A DNA stretch of 64,000 nucleotides from Lineus longissimus (lineage: Eukaryota > Nemertea > Pilidiophora > Heteronemertea > Lineidae). Both the position numbers and the translations under genes were made by a program. Each line of letters opens with the position of its first letter. Within the stretch, counting starts at the first letter, position 1. The notes under the pieces were generated by a model. That model saw only the letters and a list, made by a program, of their open reading frames with translations, was not told the DNA's origin and searched no databases. Positions 25,022-35,833 of this stretch are shown here, piece after piece. The stretch lies in contig NW_027020282.1 of the NCBI RefSeq assembly GCF_910592395.1, forward strand, positions 124,001-188,000. Reading direction: 5' to 3'.

Positions 25022-26056
25022 AATGGCCAGGGCCATTGTGCTCACCTCATGTGGAGGAAAGATGGATAAAGAGCATGGTATTGTGTCATGTAGTGTTAGG
25101 TTTGATGTAGGTCCAAGCAATTACAATTTCCCCAAAATGGCCAATTTACAGTACATTCGACCTCTGTGACCTTGAAAAGTAGGTCAAATCAAAGAAGACC
25201 CGGGTGACACATTGAATGGTTGTTAGAATTAGATGTACCTATGATATAAAATTGGTGCCAATCGGGCAAGTCATTACTAGGAATAATGGCATTTTGAAGA
25301 ATTTAGGATTTGGCCCCCTCCCTGGAGGCCAAACGGCAAATCAGATCGCACCAAACTTCGGTACCTGAGATCACCTGACCAAGGGGTACATGTGTACTTA
25401 ATTTGTGATCAATTGTCATTGCAGTTAAGAAACGTGCCATAGTTACGGCCCGACGGCGAATTTACGCCATTTGACCTCTGTGACATTGACAAGAAGGTCA
25501 AATTAAAAACCTGTGTGACATATACTGTATGGTGGTTAGATGTACATATGATATCAAATTGGTGGCAATCGGGCAAGAAGTTAAGGAATAATCACATTTT
25601 TAAGGTTTTTGGATTTTGCCCCCTGGTGGTCAAGTGGTGAATCATATTGGACCAAACTTCGGTCCCTGAGATCACCTGACTAAGGGGTAAATGTGTACCA
25701 AATTTGGTATCAATAGTCATTGCAGTTTAGAAACGTGCCATCGTTACATCCTAACGGCCAATTTACACCATTTGACCTCTGTGACCTTGAAAAGGAGGGC
25801 AAATCAAAAACCCGGAGGATATATGATGCACCTTTGCTAGAAGTACCTACCATATTTTTTTCAAAATTTCCCGACTACTATTAAGGGAGATATTGCATAT
25901 TTTCACTTTTAACCTTTGGCCCCCTGGTGGCCAAACCATGAAACGAATCGGACCGAAACTTGGTCTCCAAGGTGTCATTACATAAGGGTACATGTGTACC
26001 AAGTTTCAACTCAATAGCTCTAACAGTTACGAAACGTGCCCTGCTAACGGACGACG

Positions 26057-26103
<47 letters not shown>

Positions 26104-26156
26104 ACGACGGACGCCACGGTATGGGATAAGCTCACCTCTGCTAAGAGGTGAGCTAA
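25022..26156 (+). mobile_element. DR3 element, copy 2 (intronic, full length)
   Basis: Same structure as 19222-20332, with a longer (GAC)n tract. One of the two perfect TGACCT-n3-TGACCT sites is intact (25773-25787), the other has a substitution near 25480. It lies in the intron between the exons at 24766-24937 and 26445-27567, antisense to the gene. Confidence 0.85.
26046..26112. repeat. (GAC)n microsatellite in DR3 element copy 2
   Basis: The longest triplet tract of the four copies. Apparent Arg-rich and Ser-rich open frames across it are translations of the triplet repeat. Confidence 0.9.
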
Positions 26157-26444
26157 CAAGGCCTGTACAAACATTTCTGAACTTCATCAGTTGCTCAATC
26201 AGTTTTGTGAACAAAGGGAAAAAAGATTCGCCAACCAAGGGTCCTGCAGTGCTGGTAAGTTGAAACATCCTGTTCGGAACTGCAACACCTCGAAAAAAAA
26301 GATGGCAGTTAAGTCATGAATGGCCGAACAAAAAAACATAGCTCGTCCACATTACTACCATCAAGCATAGATTAATCTCTGCTTGCCAACATGGAGGGGA
26401 ACTATGCTGTATATGAATGAAATGAACACTATATAAGCCCTACC

Positions 26445-27567
26445 TTTTAAGAAGCCGCTTTTCCAGTGGTGACAGGGACCGAATAGCTCTGTCGCATTGT
26501 ATCGCCTCTCCTTCAAACTTTGCAGTGCATGCGATGAAATGTTTTCCGTCCACTCGGCATTGAATAGATCAGTGAATCTTCGGGCTTCATCGAGTGTTTC
26601 GTTCCGTTGTTTTCTCAGACCGATACCTTGTTTGATAAGTGCACACTTTTTAAGGGAGTGACCTATATGCAATCCGATTGATGGTGTTCCTAACAGAGAA
26701 ACACCATTCATTGTGGTACCATCACCGGCTTTGCACAGCACTTTAGTAGCTTTGATGACTTGGTCGAAGTATTGGCCATCTAAAATCTCATAGAGGGAAG
26801 TCGGAGACGTGTATAGTTGTCGGAATTCAACAAGTAGTCTCCCTAGCTGTCGCATTCGCTGAGCTATCAGATGATGCCTTTTGCTCCCAATTTTGTTCAA
26901 TAGAATCGATCCAAATTTCAGAATCATTTGGTCCTTTTCTACAACGGATTTTACAATACCTGAGCGCATTCTGCTGATCACGTTATCCTTCAATGATTGA
27001 TAGTCCTCAAACATGGGAATGTCAGCTTTCGCAGCTCCCTCCAGGAACATTCTGCACTGCATCCTGACAGACTTTTTTCGTATCAAATCGGAAGAATCAT
27101 CATTCTTTTCATCGTCACAGTCCTCAATTATATTGTCAATAGCATCGTCTGCATTAAATTCGTCAACGTCGGTATTGGAGGACTTTGGTTTAAAGAAGCA
27201 GTTCTTAGTGTGCCTCCATATTTCGTCCTCATGTATGAATGACAAACAGTGCAAGCATGGTAAATATTCCTCCGCATTGCGGTGGGATACAGGCCTACGA
27301 GCAATGATAAGCGAACCTCCTCTCTTTTGTAGAATTTTTATATTGTGATTGAAGTTTCCCATGTGCCTCAGACGTTCAAACTCTTTTCCTCGTAAATCCT
27401 TGTCCGAAATGGCAAGAACCTTGGCAACTGTTGTTTCTTCCGAATGGCATCGCTCAAGCCAAGGTGCCTGGTCATCTTAGACATGAGTTGGCAACAGTAA
27501 TAACATGCCTGTCTCTTGTCGTATGCACGAGAACCATCTGCTCTTGCCTGATATATCGGAACAGCGA
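26445..27567 (-). CDS. Large exon: zinc-finger end and recombinase N-terminal domain, with two frame breaks
   Basis: Opens with YQARADGSRAYDKRQACYYC, giving a C2H2-like finger (CYYC ... RH). At 27455-27463 a duplicated CTTGG shifts the frame. The next frame resumes with ERCHSEETTVAKVLA and runs through RHMGNFNHNIKIL, a second Cys/His cluster (CLHC ... HTKNC) and 'QRMRQLGRLLVEFRQL'. Near 26490 the frame shifts again into 'IRSLSPLEKRLLK', which joins the following exon in phase. From memory of the family, about 60-90 residues between these points, including the RRxGE arginine box I, are missing. The total length keeps the overall frame because the two shifts compensate. Confidence 0.6.
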
Positions 27568-27895
27568 CTGGAAAGAAAGAAGTGATCAATAAATTAACTG
27601 CCCTTAGGCAAGGAAAACGGGGGTATATACTCATAGTAACCTAATATCGAAACCCAGGCTATTTCCAAAAATGGGAAATAAAATGGGAAATAAAAGTGGA
27701 AATAATAAATAAAGGTCGAGCCTTCCGGTCCTGTTATCCTGGTGAGTGACTGACCCTGGTATTGATTTGTTCGAGACAATATGTAACATTTAAGCATTTT
27801 GGAGATACAATGAGTGCAACCTACATGTCGGCCCTCCATGAAAATAATTGTACTGCCTCGAATCCACTGCTTAAATGCTTTCAATAAAATCTTAC

Positions 27896-27986
27896 CTTCT
27901 GGGTACATTGTTGATCTATTTTCTTTACTTTTCTTGGATTTCACCTTGACGTCGTTCGTGTTGTTCTTCTGTTCGGATTTTGATTC
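27896..27986 (-). CDS. Small Lys-rich linker exon
   Basis: 91 nt between 'tttcag' and 'gtaaga', phase 0 in and 1 out, encoding a Lys/Ser-rich peptide (VKVKSKKSKENR) likely to act as linker or nuclear signal. Confidence 0.6.
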
Positions 27987-28247
27987 CTGAAACAATGATA
28001 CACAAACAATTATCCCAGTGTTACAAGCAAAAGTCTAATTCGATGCCTCTTACGTATGATGATGTCGATAGAGTTGATAATGACCAGGAATTGTTCAGAA
28101 AAGCTTTAGGGCAAATTAAGCCTTCGTTTGCGAGTCTTTCTTTTCATAAAGAGTCTGTCGTATCAATTTTGAGCAATGCCTTGAAAGTCACTTAGATTCT
28201 CGACGTCATGAGCTTATAGTTGGCAATTAATATCAAATAGTATTTAC

Positions 28248-28396
28248 CATCATTGATCTGGAATTGGCTTCAGCAGATGCCCCATCGTTCGCTTTTCGCT
28301 TGCATGGAATTTCTTTATGCTTTAGGAAATGCACCACAGTATGAAATTGATCCCCGCAACTACCACAACAGAACGTGTCTTTTCCTATTTCATGTC
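28248..28396 (-). CDS. C2H2-like zinc-finger exon
   Basis: Encodes 'TFCCGSCGDQFHTVVHFLKH' followed by KEIPC, a C-x2-C ... H-x3-4-H/C pattern fitting a degenerate C2H2 finger. Phase 1 in, 0 out, matching neighbours. Acceptor 'ttgtag', donor 'gtaaat'. Confidence 0.6.
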
Positions 28397-28599
28397 CTAC
28401 AAAATAATGTTAATGTTACGGTAGTAATATTTTTAAATTTGAATTTTATAAGTAAACTGAAAATAATCCTCTGGTAAAGTAAAATCCCTAGAATTTCTAC
28501 ATGTGTCATTTTCTGTAATACACAATGAATTGTTTTTGAAGTCATGTTCGTTACCTTAACAGGAGTAAGTAGATTAGAGCTACACTGCGCTGGTGTGTT

Positions 28600-29491
28600 C
28601 ACTGTGAGTATTTAAAACGACCCAGACACTTCGGAGTGGATGTCAGGTCACACATGGCCATATATTAGTTTGAGCCCAAGTACTAGGTGACCAATTTATG
28701 TTTGGCTGGCCAATCCCGCAGAAACACTGGATTGGGCCATGGAGGCAGCCAAGCCATTTACATCGTGTGAGGTCACACACATACGTCATACCTAGCTCTG
28801 TTGCGGCGTGGTGCGTCATTTTCGCATGTTCCATTATGACGTCTTTCTTGGAGGCTACGCACCACTAATGAATTTTAAGCCATTTTTCATTAAACATCAA
28901 CTGCCATAACTTTTTCCAAACACCTCGCACGAACCTAATATTTGCAGGGCAAAAAGATCTCACCCACTGCATCCATAGAAATATTGACAGATCATGACCA
29001 TCATAATTTCAGGCTTTGGGGTCGGAATTTTCTGTGGTCACTTTCGCTGTAATTCCACCCGTCCGCCACGTTTCGGGGCGTAGCGGGTCAATTTGATCCT
29101 CAAATCCACGCTGCCCAGTGAACATATCAGCCCCAAAACAGAGGAACTATATTCTAATTGCACAGACAGCAGCCCTGTTGGACAGCGACACCATGCATTG
29201 AGACAGTTAACGAGCATGACTACGAACACAAAATCACCATGATCTACAACATCAAGCACTTAATGTCAAGTTCAGTGTCAACGTTGCCAGCCGTTTTAGA
29301 AATATCGACAGGTTTAGATTTTATAAGACATTGAATTTGTGCCAGGATGACTAGGCCTTAATGGCATGAATTGGTTATCATTTTCGCACAAAACCAATGA
29401 ATGAGACGATTCACGAATGACATGTAATATGTTCATTGAAAAGTGCACCTCGATGGCTGGGTAGGACTCTCTACTAAAATAAAGCCATTAC
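28600..29491. other. Intron of the minus-strand gene, nothing recognised
   Basis: Lies between the finger exon and the exon at 29492-29684. No repeat boundary or extra exon found. Confidence 0.4.
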
Positions 29492-29684
29492 CTTGCGATT
29501 GGTCCCTTTGCTTTTGATTAGCACCATCTTGACAATAACCGGCTGATGGATCTGACCCGTCTTTCTCGATTAATGGGGAAGATTTGGTACAAGTAGGCGT
29601 ATCTAGCTTGTGGGGATGATCGGTTTCTTCAACATCCTGGTCGAATGAGACGAATGCAAGGTTGAGGGGGTCGGTCTCTCGAAC
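29492..29684 (-). CDS. Linker exon, 'DPLNLAFV' type
   Basis: 193 nt, phase 0 in and 1 out, between 'gacag' and 'gtaatg'. Encodes RETDPLNLAFVSFDQD followed by an acidic and polar stretch without a known domain. Confidence 0.6.
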
Positions 29685-29831
29685 CTGTCATTTATCAAAT
29701 AATGGAGAAAAAAATGCTGTCAGTTCAAATGTAAATAACGTTGACATGTGCATTACACTGTTTCTCATATTTGCCATGCTACTGTCTATCTTATAGGCAC
29801 TGAGTTGTGCTGCTTTCAATGTACATTTTAA

Positions 29832-30928
29832 TTAGCTCACCTCTTAGCAGAGGTGAGCTTATCCCATACCGTGGCGTCCGTCGTCCGTCGTCGTCGTCGT
29901 CCGTTAGCAGGGCACGTTTCGTAACTGTTAGAGCTATTGAGTTGAAACTTGGTACACATGTACCCTTATGTAATGACACCTTGGAGACCAAGTTTCGGTC
30001 CGATTCGTTTCATGTTTGGCCACCAGGGGGCCAAACGTTAAAAGTGAAAATATGCAATATCTCCCTTAATAGTAGTCGGGAAATTTTGAAAAAAATATGG
30101 TAGGTACTTCTAGCAAAGGTGCATCATATATCCTCCGGGTTTTTGATTTGACCTCCTTTTCAAGGTCACAGAGGTCAAATGGTGTAAATTGGCCATTAGG
30201 ATGTAACGATGGCACGTTTCTAAACTGCAATGACTATTGATACCAAATTTGGTACACATTTACCCCTTAGTCAGGTGATCTCAGGGACCGAAGTTTGGTC
30301 CAATATGATTCACCACTTGACCACCAGGGGGCAAAATCCAAAAACCTTAAAAATGTGATTATTCCTTAACTTCTTGCCCGATTGCCACCAATTTGATATC
30401 ATGGGTACATCTAACCACCATACAGTATATGTCACACAGGTTTTTAATTTGACCTTCTTGTCAAGGTCACAGAGGTCAAATGGCGTAAATTCGCCGTCAG
30501 GCCGTAACTATGGCACGTTTCTTAACTGCAATGACTATTGATCACAAATTAAGTACACATGTACCCCTTGGTCAGGTGATCGCAGGTACCGAAGTTTGGT
30601 GCGATCTGATTTGCGGTTTGGCCTCCAGGGAGGGGGCCAAATCCTAAATTCTTCAAAATGCCATTATTTCTAGTAATGACTTGCCCGATTGGCACCAATT
30701 TTATTTCATAGGTACATCTAATTCTAACAACCATTCAATGTGTCACCCGGGTCTTCTTTGATTTGACCTACTTTTCAAGGTCACATAGGTCGAATGTACT
30801 GTAAATTGGCCATTTTGGGGAAATTGTAATTGCTTGGACCTACATCAAACCTAACACTACATGACACAATACCATGCTCTTTATCCATCTTTCCTCCACA
30901 TGAGGTGAGCACAATGGCCCTGGCCATT
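29832..30928 (-). mobile_element. DR3 element, copy 3 (intronic, inverted, full length)
   Basis: Reverse orientation relative to copies 1 and 2 and in the same sense as the host gene. Perfect AGGTCA-n3-AGGTCA sites at 30163-30177 and 30464-30478. Short triplet tract near 29877-29902. Located in the intron between exons 31204-31287 and 29492-29684. Confidence 0.85.
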
Positions 30929-31203
30929 TTTTATTATGTGGACCGGCTGCGAGTTATGTGCCAATCACAAATCGCCTTATTAACTGCTGAACGATTTTCT
31001 TTACAGGGATAGATTCCAATTTTCGATTGAATGCTTTAAATTGTAAACTCACTTTTGTCTCCTTGTGCAGATCGATAAGCTAGACAAGACGTTCGAATAT
31101 TCATGCATGCGCACTGACTGAAGAAGTTAGAAATTTAAAATGTCTGTCCCCAAGTTGCTCTACCTTATCCCATACTTTGATGAAGGTAAAATGCATCATA
31201 TAC

Positions 31204-31287
31204 CTGTGATATCTTGTTCACATCCATTTCGTTTCGCCCCGTTGCACCATTGTCTTTGCCCCGAATTGGTGTGGACGTTCTGATATC
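31204..31287 (-). CDS. 28-codon linker exon
   Basis: 84 nt, phase 0 both sides, between 'ttccag' and 'gtatat'. Encodes RTSTPIRGKDNGATGRNE, polar, no domain. Confidence 0.55.
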
Positions 31288-31431
31288 CTGGAAAACAAAA
31301 GGAACGTTCAAAAATGGTTGTATAGGTTTAAAGACAGATATAACAATCGATTAAACTGTTCACTATAGGCCTACCCACATTGGGGGGCAGACCATAAGGT
31401 CACCCTGAGAAAACATTGTTGACCGAGGCCG

Positions 31432-31504
31432 GGATTTTAGGCCGATTTGCCCAAAACTGCGACCTGCCGCTTGTTAGGCGGACGCGATAACCATTGAGGC
31501 TCCC
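31432..31504 (-). tRNA. tRNA-Val-like pseudogene or SINE head (anticodon AAC)
   Basis: Reading from 31504 on the minus strand: GGGAGCCTCAATGGTTATCG gives an acceptor and D-arm, and CCGC-CTAACAA-GCGG forms an anticodon stem-loop with AAC (Val). The T-arm lacks the GGTTCGAATCC consensus, so it is not a normal functional tRNA. It lies in the intron just upstream of the 28-codon exon. Confidence 0.45.
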
Positions 31505-31585
31505 TCACTCTAACTTTATAGCTATCAAAATAGAACGTTTACAAACAAGATCAGACAGCATTACTCTACATGTACCTCTACCTAC

Positions 31586-31819
31586 CTCCGGCATTGCTAC
31601 TATGCCTTCTTTATTCACTGCTCTTTCAGTTGGTTCGACGTTCAATGCATTGAAATCTGTGACCTCTTCTTTCTCAGTATCAAAACTGATGTTCTGCTCA
31701 CTGTTGACGAAGGCCTCTACCGCTGAAAAGACCTCTTCTTCTCCAACATTGTCATAGCTTGTCCACTGGTTTGTCTCGTCAATCGGAACATCAAGCGCCT
31801 TCTGAGTGTTGACAGGTGT
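31586..31819 (-). CDS. Cassette exon copy 1 (78 aa)
   Basis: Phase 0 on both sides ('acttcag' acceptor, 'gtaggt' donor). The core runs from TPVNTQKALDVPID through GEEEVFSAVEAFVNSEQ and FDTEKEEVTDFNA, then a copy-specific tail (LNVEPTERAVNKEG). Acidic, no known domain. Symmetric phase allows inclusion or skipping without a frame change. Confidence 0.7.
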
Positions 31820-32459
31820 CTGAAGTATAAGAAAGGACATGAAGAGTGCACGCTTGTCAAGATTAATATACGACGGAGTTCTGGGGACACGCATCATAAT
31901 AGAAGGTGTATTACGGGAACATCGGGGAAGACACCAGTCTTTCACAGGTGAACAAAACTGTACGTTTTTAAAAGTATTATACGGGGTCATTAAAATGACT
32001 TTTATATCCACAACTGAACCATTCCGTCGATTCTACTATACACAACCAGGCAGTAATAACGTAGGAGGGAGGTTCTACCTGACCAAGGAGTCGCTCAATA
32101 CACTTTTTTTCAAATAAGTCAAAACAAACTTTTTTTCCAATAAGTCAAAACAAATTTAGGTTTCGATGTTCGCCAAATTTAATATCGGTTGTGATATGAT
32201 GATCATCCAACATTCTGCGACAGTTTATTCAAAACACGCCGACATTCGATGATTTTGTTCGGTGATCTGACCCAAATCGAAAAGTAAGGCAGGAAGGAGG
32301 TGGTTCCTCTCAGAAATTGAAATATGTAGACCTACTGCGCATGACAATATCCAGGGCGCATTTGCAAATTTGTCCCCGGGAGGAATAAAATTTGCGCGAT
32401 TTGCACACAGGGACACATTTCACGTCTCCAAATTTATTGCCTCCTAGTGGATTTCCTAC

Positions 32460-32669
32460 CTTATTCACTGCTATTTCAGTAAGTTCTTTTTCCTTTGCAT
32501 TGAAATCTGTGACCTCTTCTTTCTCAGTATCAAAACTGATGTTCTGCTCACTGTTGACCAAGGCCTCTACCGCTGAAAAGACCTCTTCTTCTCCCGTATT
32601 GTCATAGCTTGTCCACTCGTTTGTCACGTCAATCGGAACATCAAGCGCCTTTTGAGTGTTGACAGGTGC
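32460..32669 (-). CDS. Cassette exon copy 2 (70 aa)
   Basis: Phase 0 on both sides. Same core as copy 1 with V-T-N-E for E-T-N-Q, and the tail KEKELTEIAVNK. Protein sequence equals copy 4. Confidence 0.7.
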
Positions 32670-33188
32670 CTGAAGTACAATAAAGTGTACGCTTGTCAAG
32701 ATTAATTTAATACAGCGTCCCGTGGACATGCATCACACAGAATATGGTATATTACGGAAACACATTCACAACTGAACAAAATAGTACCATTTGTATAAGG
32801 ATCATTTAGTTCTTCATCCCACCCATCATCAAAGGGGAAAAAACTAAGAATTTCCCGAGTTAAAACTCGACTGTGGTCAATACACCCATGATGCACCTTA
32901 ATAAGGACACAATGGAGATAACCAAACAACAGCTGTGTAAGACGATTGCATTGCATACACTCATTTGCTTGTCTTTCACAGGTTAAGATAGTCGAAGGTC
33001 GTTGCCCTCGTGCTGACAAACTTCGTTTGGAATATTCATGCAAGTCCCCGAATTGCTCTCTTTCACCCTCTACTGTAGCTAGCTATCAAAATAGAACGTT
33101 CATAAACAAGTTGCATCATCTGACAGCGTTGTTTTAAACACATATACAATGTAGCTACTGTTTAAATTCTTAAAAGTAGAATGCCTAC

Positions 33189-33404
33189 CGGACTCACTGG
33201 TGTTTCAGTAGGTTCATCGTCTATTGCACATGCGTTGAACTCTGTGACCTCTTCTTTCTCAGTATCAAAACTGATGTTCTGCTCACTGTTGACCAAGGCC
33301 TCTACCGCTGAAAAGACCTCTTCTTCTCCCACATTGTCATAGCTTGTCCACTGGTTTGTCTCGTCAATCGGAACATCAAGCGCCTTCTGAGTGTTGACAG
33401 GTGT
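33189..33404 (-). CDS. Cassette exon copy 3 (72 aa)
   Basis: Phase 0 on both sides. The core equals copy 1 except L for F in SAVEALVNS and E for D near the end. The tail CAIDDEPTETPVSP is unique to this copy. Confidence 0.7.
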
Positions 33405-34044
33405 CTGAAGTATAAGAAAGGACATGAAGAGTGCACGCTTGTCAAGATTAATATACGACGGAGTTCTGGGGACACGCATCATAATAGAAGGTGTATTACG
33501 GGAACATCGGGGAAGACACCAGTCTTTCACAGGTGAACAAAACTGTACGTTTTTAAAAGTATTATACGGGGTCATTAAAATGACTTTTATATCCACAACT
33601 GAACCATTCCGTCGATTCTACTATACACAACCAGGCAGTAATAACGTAGGAGGGAGGTTCTACCTGACCAAGGAGTCGCTCAATACACTTTTTTTCAAAT
33701 AAGTCAAAACAAACTTTTTTTCCAATAAGTCAAAACAAATTTAGGTTTCGATGTTCGCCAAATTTAATATCGGTTGTGATATGATGATCATCCAATATTC
33801 CGCGACAGTTTATTCAAAACATGCCGACATTCGATGATTTTGTTCGGTGATCTGACCCAAATCGAAAAGTAAGGCAGGAAGGAGGTGGTTCCTCTCAGAA
33901 ATTGAAATATGTAGGCCTACTGCGCATGACAATATCCAGGGCGCATTTGCAAATTTGTCCCCGGGAGGAATAAAATTTGCGCGATTTGCACACAGGGACA
34001 CATTTCACGTCTCCAAATTTATTGCCTCCTAGTAGATTTCCTAC

Positions 34045-34254
34045 CTTATTCACTGCTATTTCAGTAAGTTCTTTTTCCTTTGCATTGAAATCTGTGACCT
34101 CTTCTTTCTCAGTATCAAAACTGATGTTCTGCTCACTGTTGACCAAGGCCTCTACCGCTGAAAAGACCTCTTCTTCTCCCGTATTGTCATAGCTTGTCCA
34201 CTCGTTTGTCACGTCAATCGGAACATCAAGCGCCTTCTGAGTGTTGACAGGTGC
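34045..34254 (-). CDS. Cassette exon copy 4 (70 aa)
   Basis: Phase 0 on both sides and identical in protein to copy 2. Together the four cassettes would add up to 290 residues if all are included. Confidence 0.7.
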
Positions 34255-34470
34255 CTGAAGTATAAATAATAAGACGGAAAGCGTGTACGATTGTCAAAAA
34301 TAATACAAGTCGGTGTTCTGGGGACCACATAAAAAAGCCTTATCATAGGCAATACAGGCCAGGGGCCGCATATCTTATTTTGGTGTAGTTGTGCAACATG
34401 ATCAAACATCCATGCTGAATGAGGAGGCAGTTGACATCAATTGTCCCGTTCAATGCCCCACGATAAAGAC

Positions 34471-34484
34471 CCCCCCCCCCCCCC
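34471..34484. repeat. Poly-C run
   Basis: About 14 consecutive C. Length is uncertain in any assembly. Confidence 0.8.
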
Positions 34485-34804
34485 ATGATAACTTGACAAT
34501 TTTCACGCTTGCTTATACCCGGATATTTAGGCTTATTCTAATTTGAAAGCTCCGTACATCTTACGAAATAACATGTTCTTTTTGAAATTCTTTTTTGAAA
34601 TTATATCTATTACCATTCTATCTTGTGATTTTACCGATATATACATAGCCTGTACTTGTAATATTGTAGTATATTTCAATATTATTGTCTTTGGTTAATT
34701 TGACTAAATTGACCAATCTGGTTAAGGTTTGTTGTTGCTGCACTGCAACAGGGCTTGCGTTGGTAACCGTATCCAGGCTGCTGGAGGCTGCATTGTTGCC
34801 TGGA

Positions 34805-34929
34805 TATAAAGGGCAGCTCTCACAACAATCTGGGTCAGTTTCCAAGCCAGCCAGTCAGTCCCAGTGTACATTGAGATTTAGGAGTGATTATTCGAAGAGG
34901 TTTAGAAGAGTTAGAGAAAGTGTAGAAAG
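34805..34929 (+). promoter_or_regulatory. Possible TATA promoter with short first exon
   Basis: TATAAAG at 34805-34811 on the plus strand is followed about 30 bp later by 'cagttt', a fair initiator, and 'gaaag|gtaaat' at 34929 could be a splice donor. No open frame follows, so it may belong to an LTR-type element or be chance. Confidence 0.2.
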
Positions 34930-35473
34930 GTAAATACAGTTATATCATTATTTAATTAGGTGTTCGTGTGTATTGTTTACCTTTGTTGCACAATCAGCTG
35001 ACCATAGAACGAGACGGAGGTCAAGGACGAGTGACACAACGGACAGCGAAGTAGGAATATTACAATATCCTGAATGAAAACAAATACTTTTGTCACATTT
35101 TTAGTTCTTTGCATTATTATATTCTTGCTGTCAACCATCCATCACTCAAAACTATCCGGGGTCACTGAGATAGCCTACCTAAGAAACAGCCTGGTAAATG
35201 AGTTCATGACCCAAAAATACACCATATGATCAAGTTGTATACATTGCGTACACAGGAACAATCCTTGGCGTTATTGGGATACATTTACTGCTCCTACAAT
35301 TGTTGTCATTCAGTTCGTTTAGATAAAGCTCTTTAAAATAATCGAAAATATCCCCTTTTCTGTCCATAAGAAATGAGCTTTAAAACCATCCTCTTGAAAA
35401 TCATCTTTTTGATGAAGATTCCGAGGGATTCAGCTTGAAACGTAATAGCATGGTAAAACGAAGAAACCTTTAC

Positions 35474-35536
35474 CTTTATTTCTTCAGTTGGTGCACTGGA
35501 TCTGCGAATTTGATCAATGGACTGGGGTATTTTTGT
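35474..35536 (-). CDS. 21-codon exon of the SET/recombinase gene
   Basis: 63 nt, phase 0 on both sides, between 'atcgcag' and 'gtaaag', encoding TKIPQSIDQIRRSSAPTEE. It links the SET exon to the cassette exons. Confidence 0.55.
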
Positions 35537-35833
35537 CTGCGATACAGATTTAAAGGGATAGTGGTATAATGTAGTGATGTAGGTAAATCTAAAATTGCCA
35601 AAGTACCATTCCTTTTCGTTGCTCGTTATCTATATGGAAAGAAATATTAAATATTTTTGTCGTGGAAAATTGATGCATGACGCAAGCTTTGATTTTATAA
35701 TGATGACGACATCTTTAGCCAGAACTTTGGGTGTAAAACAGGTTTCATACTACATTTACATTGTATCATTCAGTTTTCAGGCAACTAAATAAATTACTGA
35801 AAAGTTGAAATTGAAATAAATAAAGGAATTTAC

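Larger units (their letters stand above)
31505..32690. repeat. Exon-bearing tandem duplication, downstream unit
   Basis: Matches 33090-34275 at a constant offset of 1585 bp over most of its length with very few differences. The right two thirds are almost identical, while the left edge is diverged. Each unit carries two cassette exons. Confidence 0.85.
33090..34275. repeat. Exon-bearing tandem duplication, upstream unit
   Basis: Partner of 31505-32690. It includes the full intron between cassette exons 3 and 4, which matches the intron between copies 1 and 2 almost base for base. Confidence 0.85.

Noticed and set aside
25881-26268. Arg-rich and Ser-rich open frames
   Set aside because: Translations of the (GAC)n tract in DR3 element copies. 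The same applies at 20162-20362 and 38243-38527.
34618-34845. Minus-strand open frame starting METDPDCCESC as the first exon of the SET/recombinase gene
   Set aside because: Its only plausible donor leaves phase 1 while the next exon needs phase 0, and SET exons lie upstream of it.
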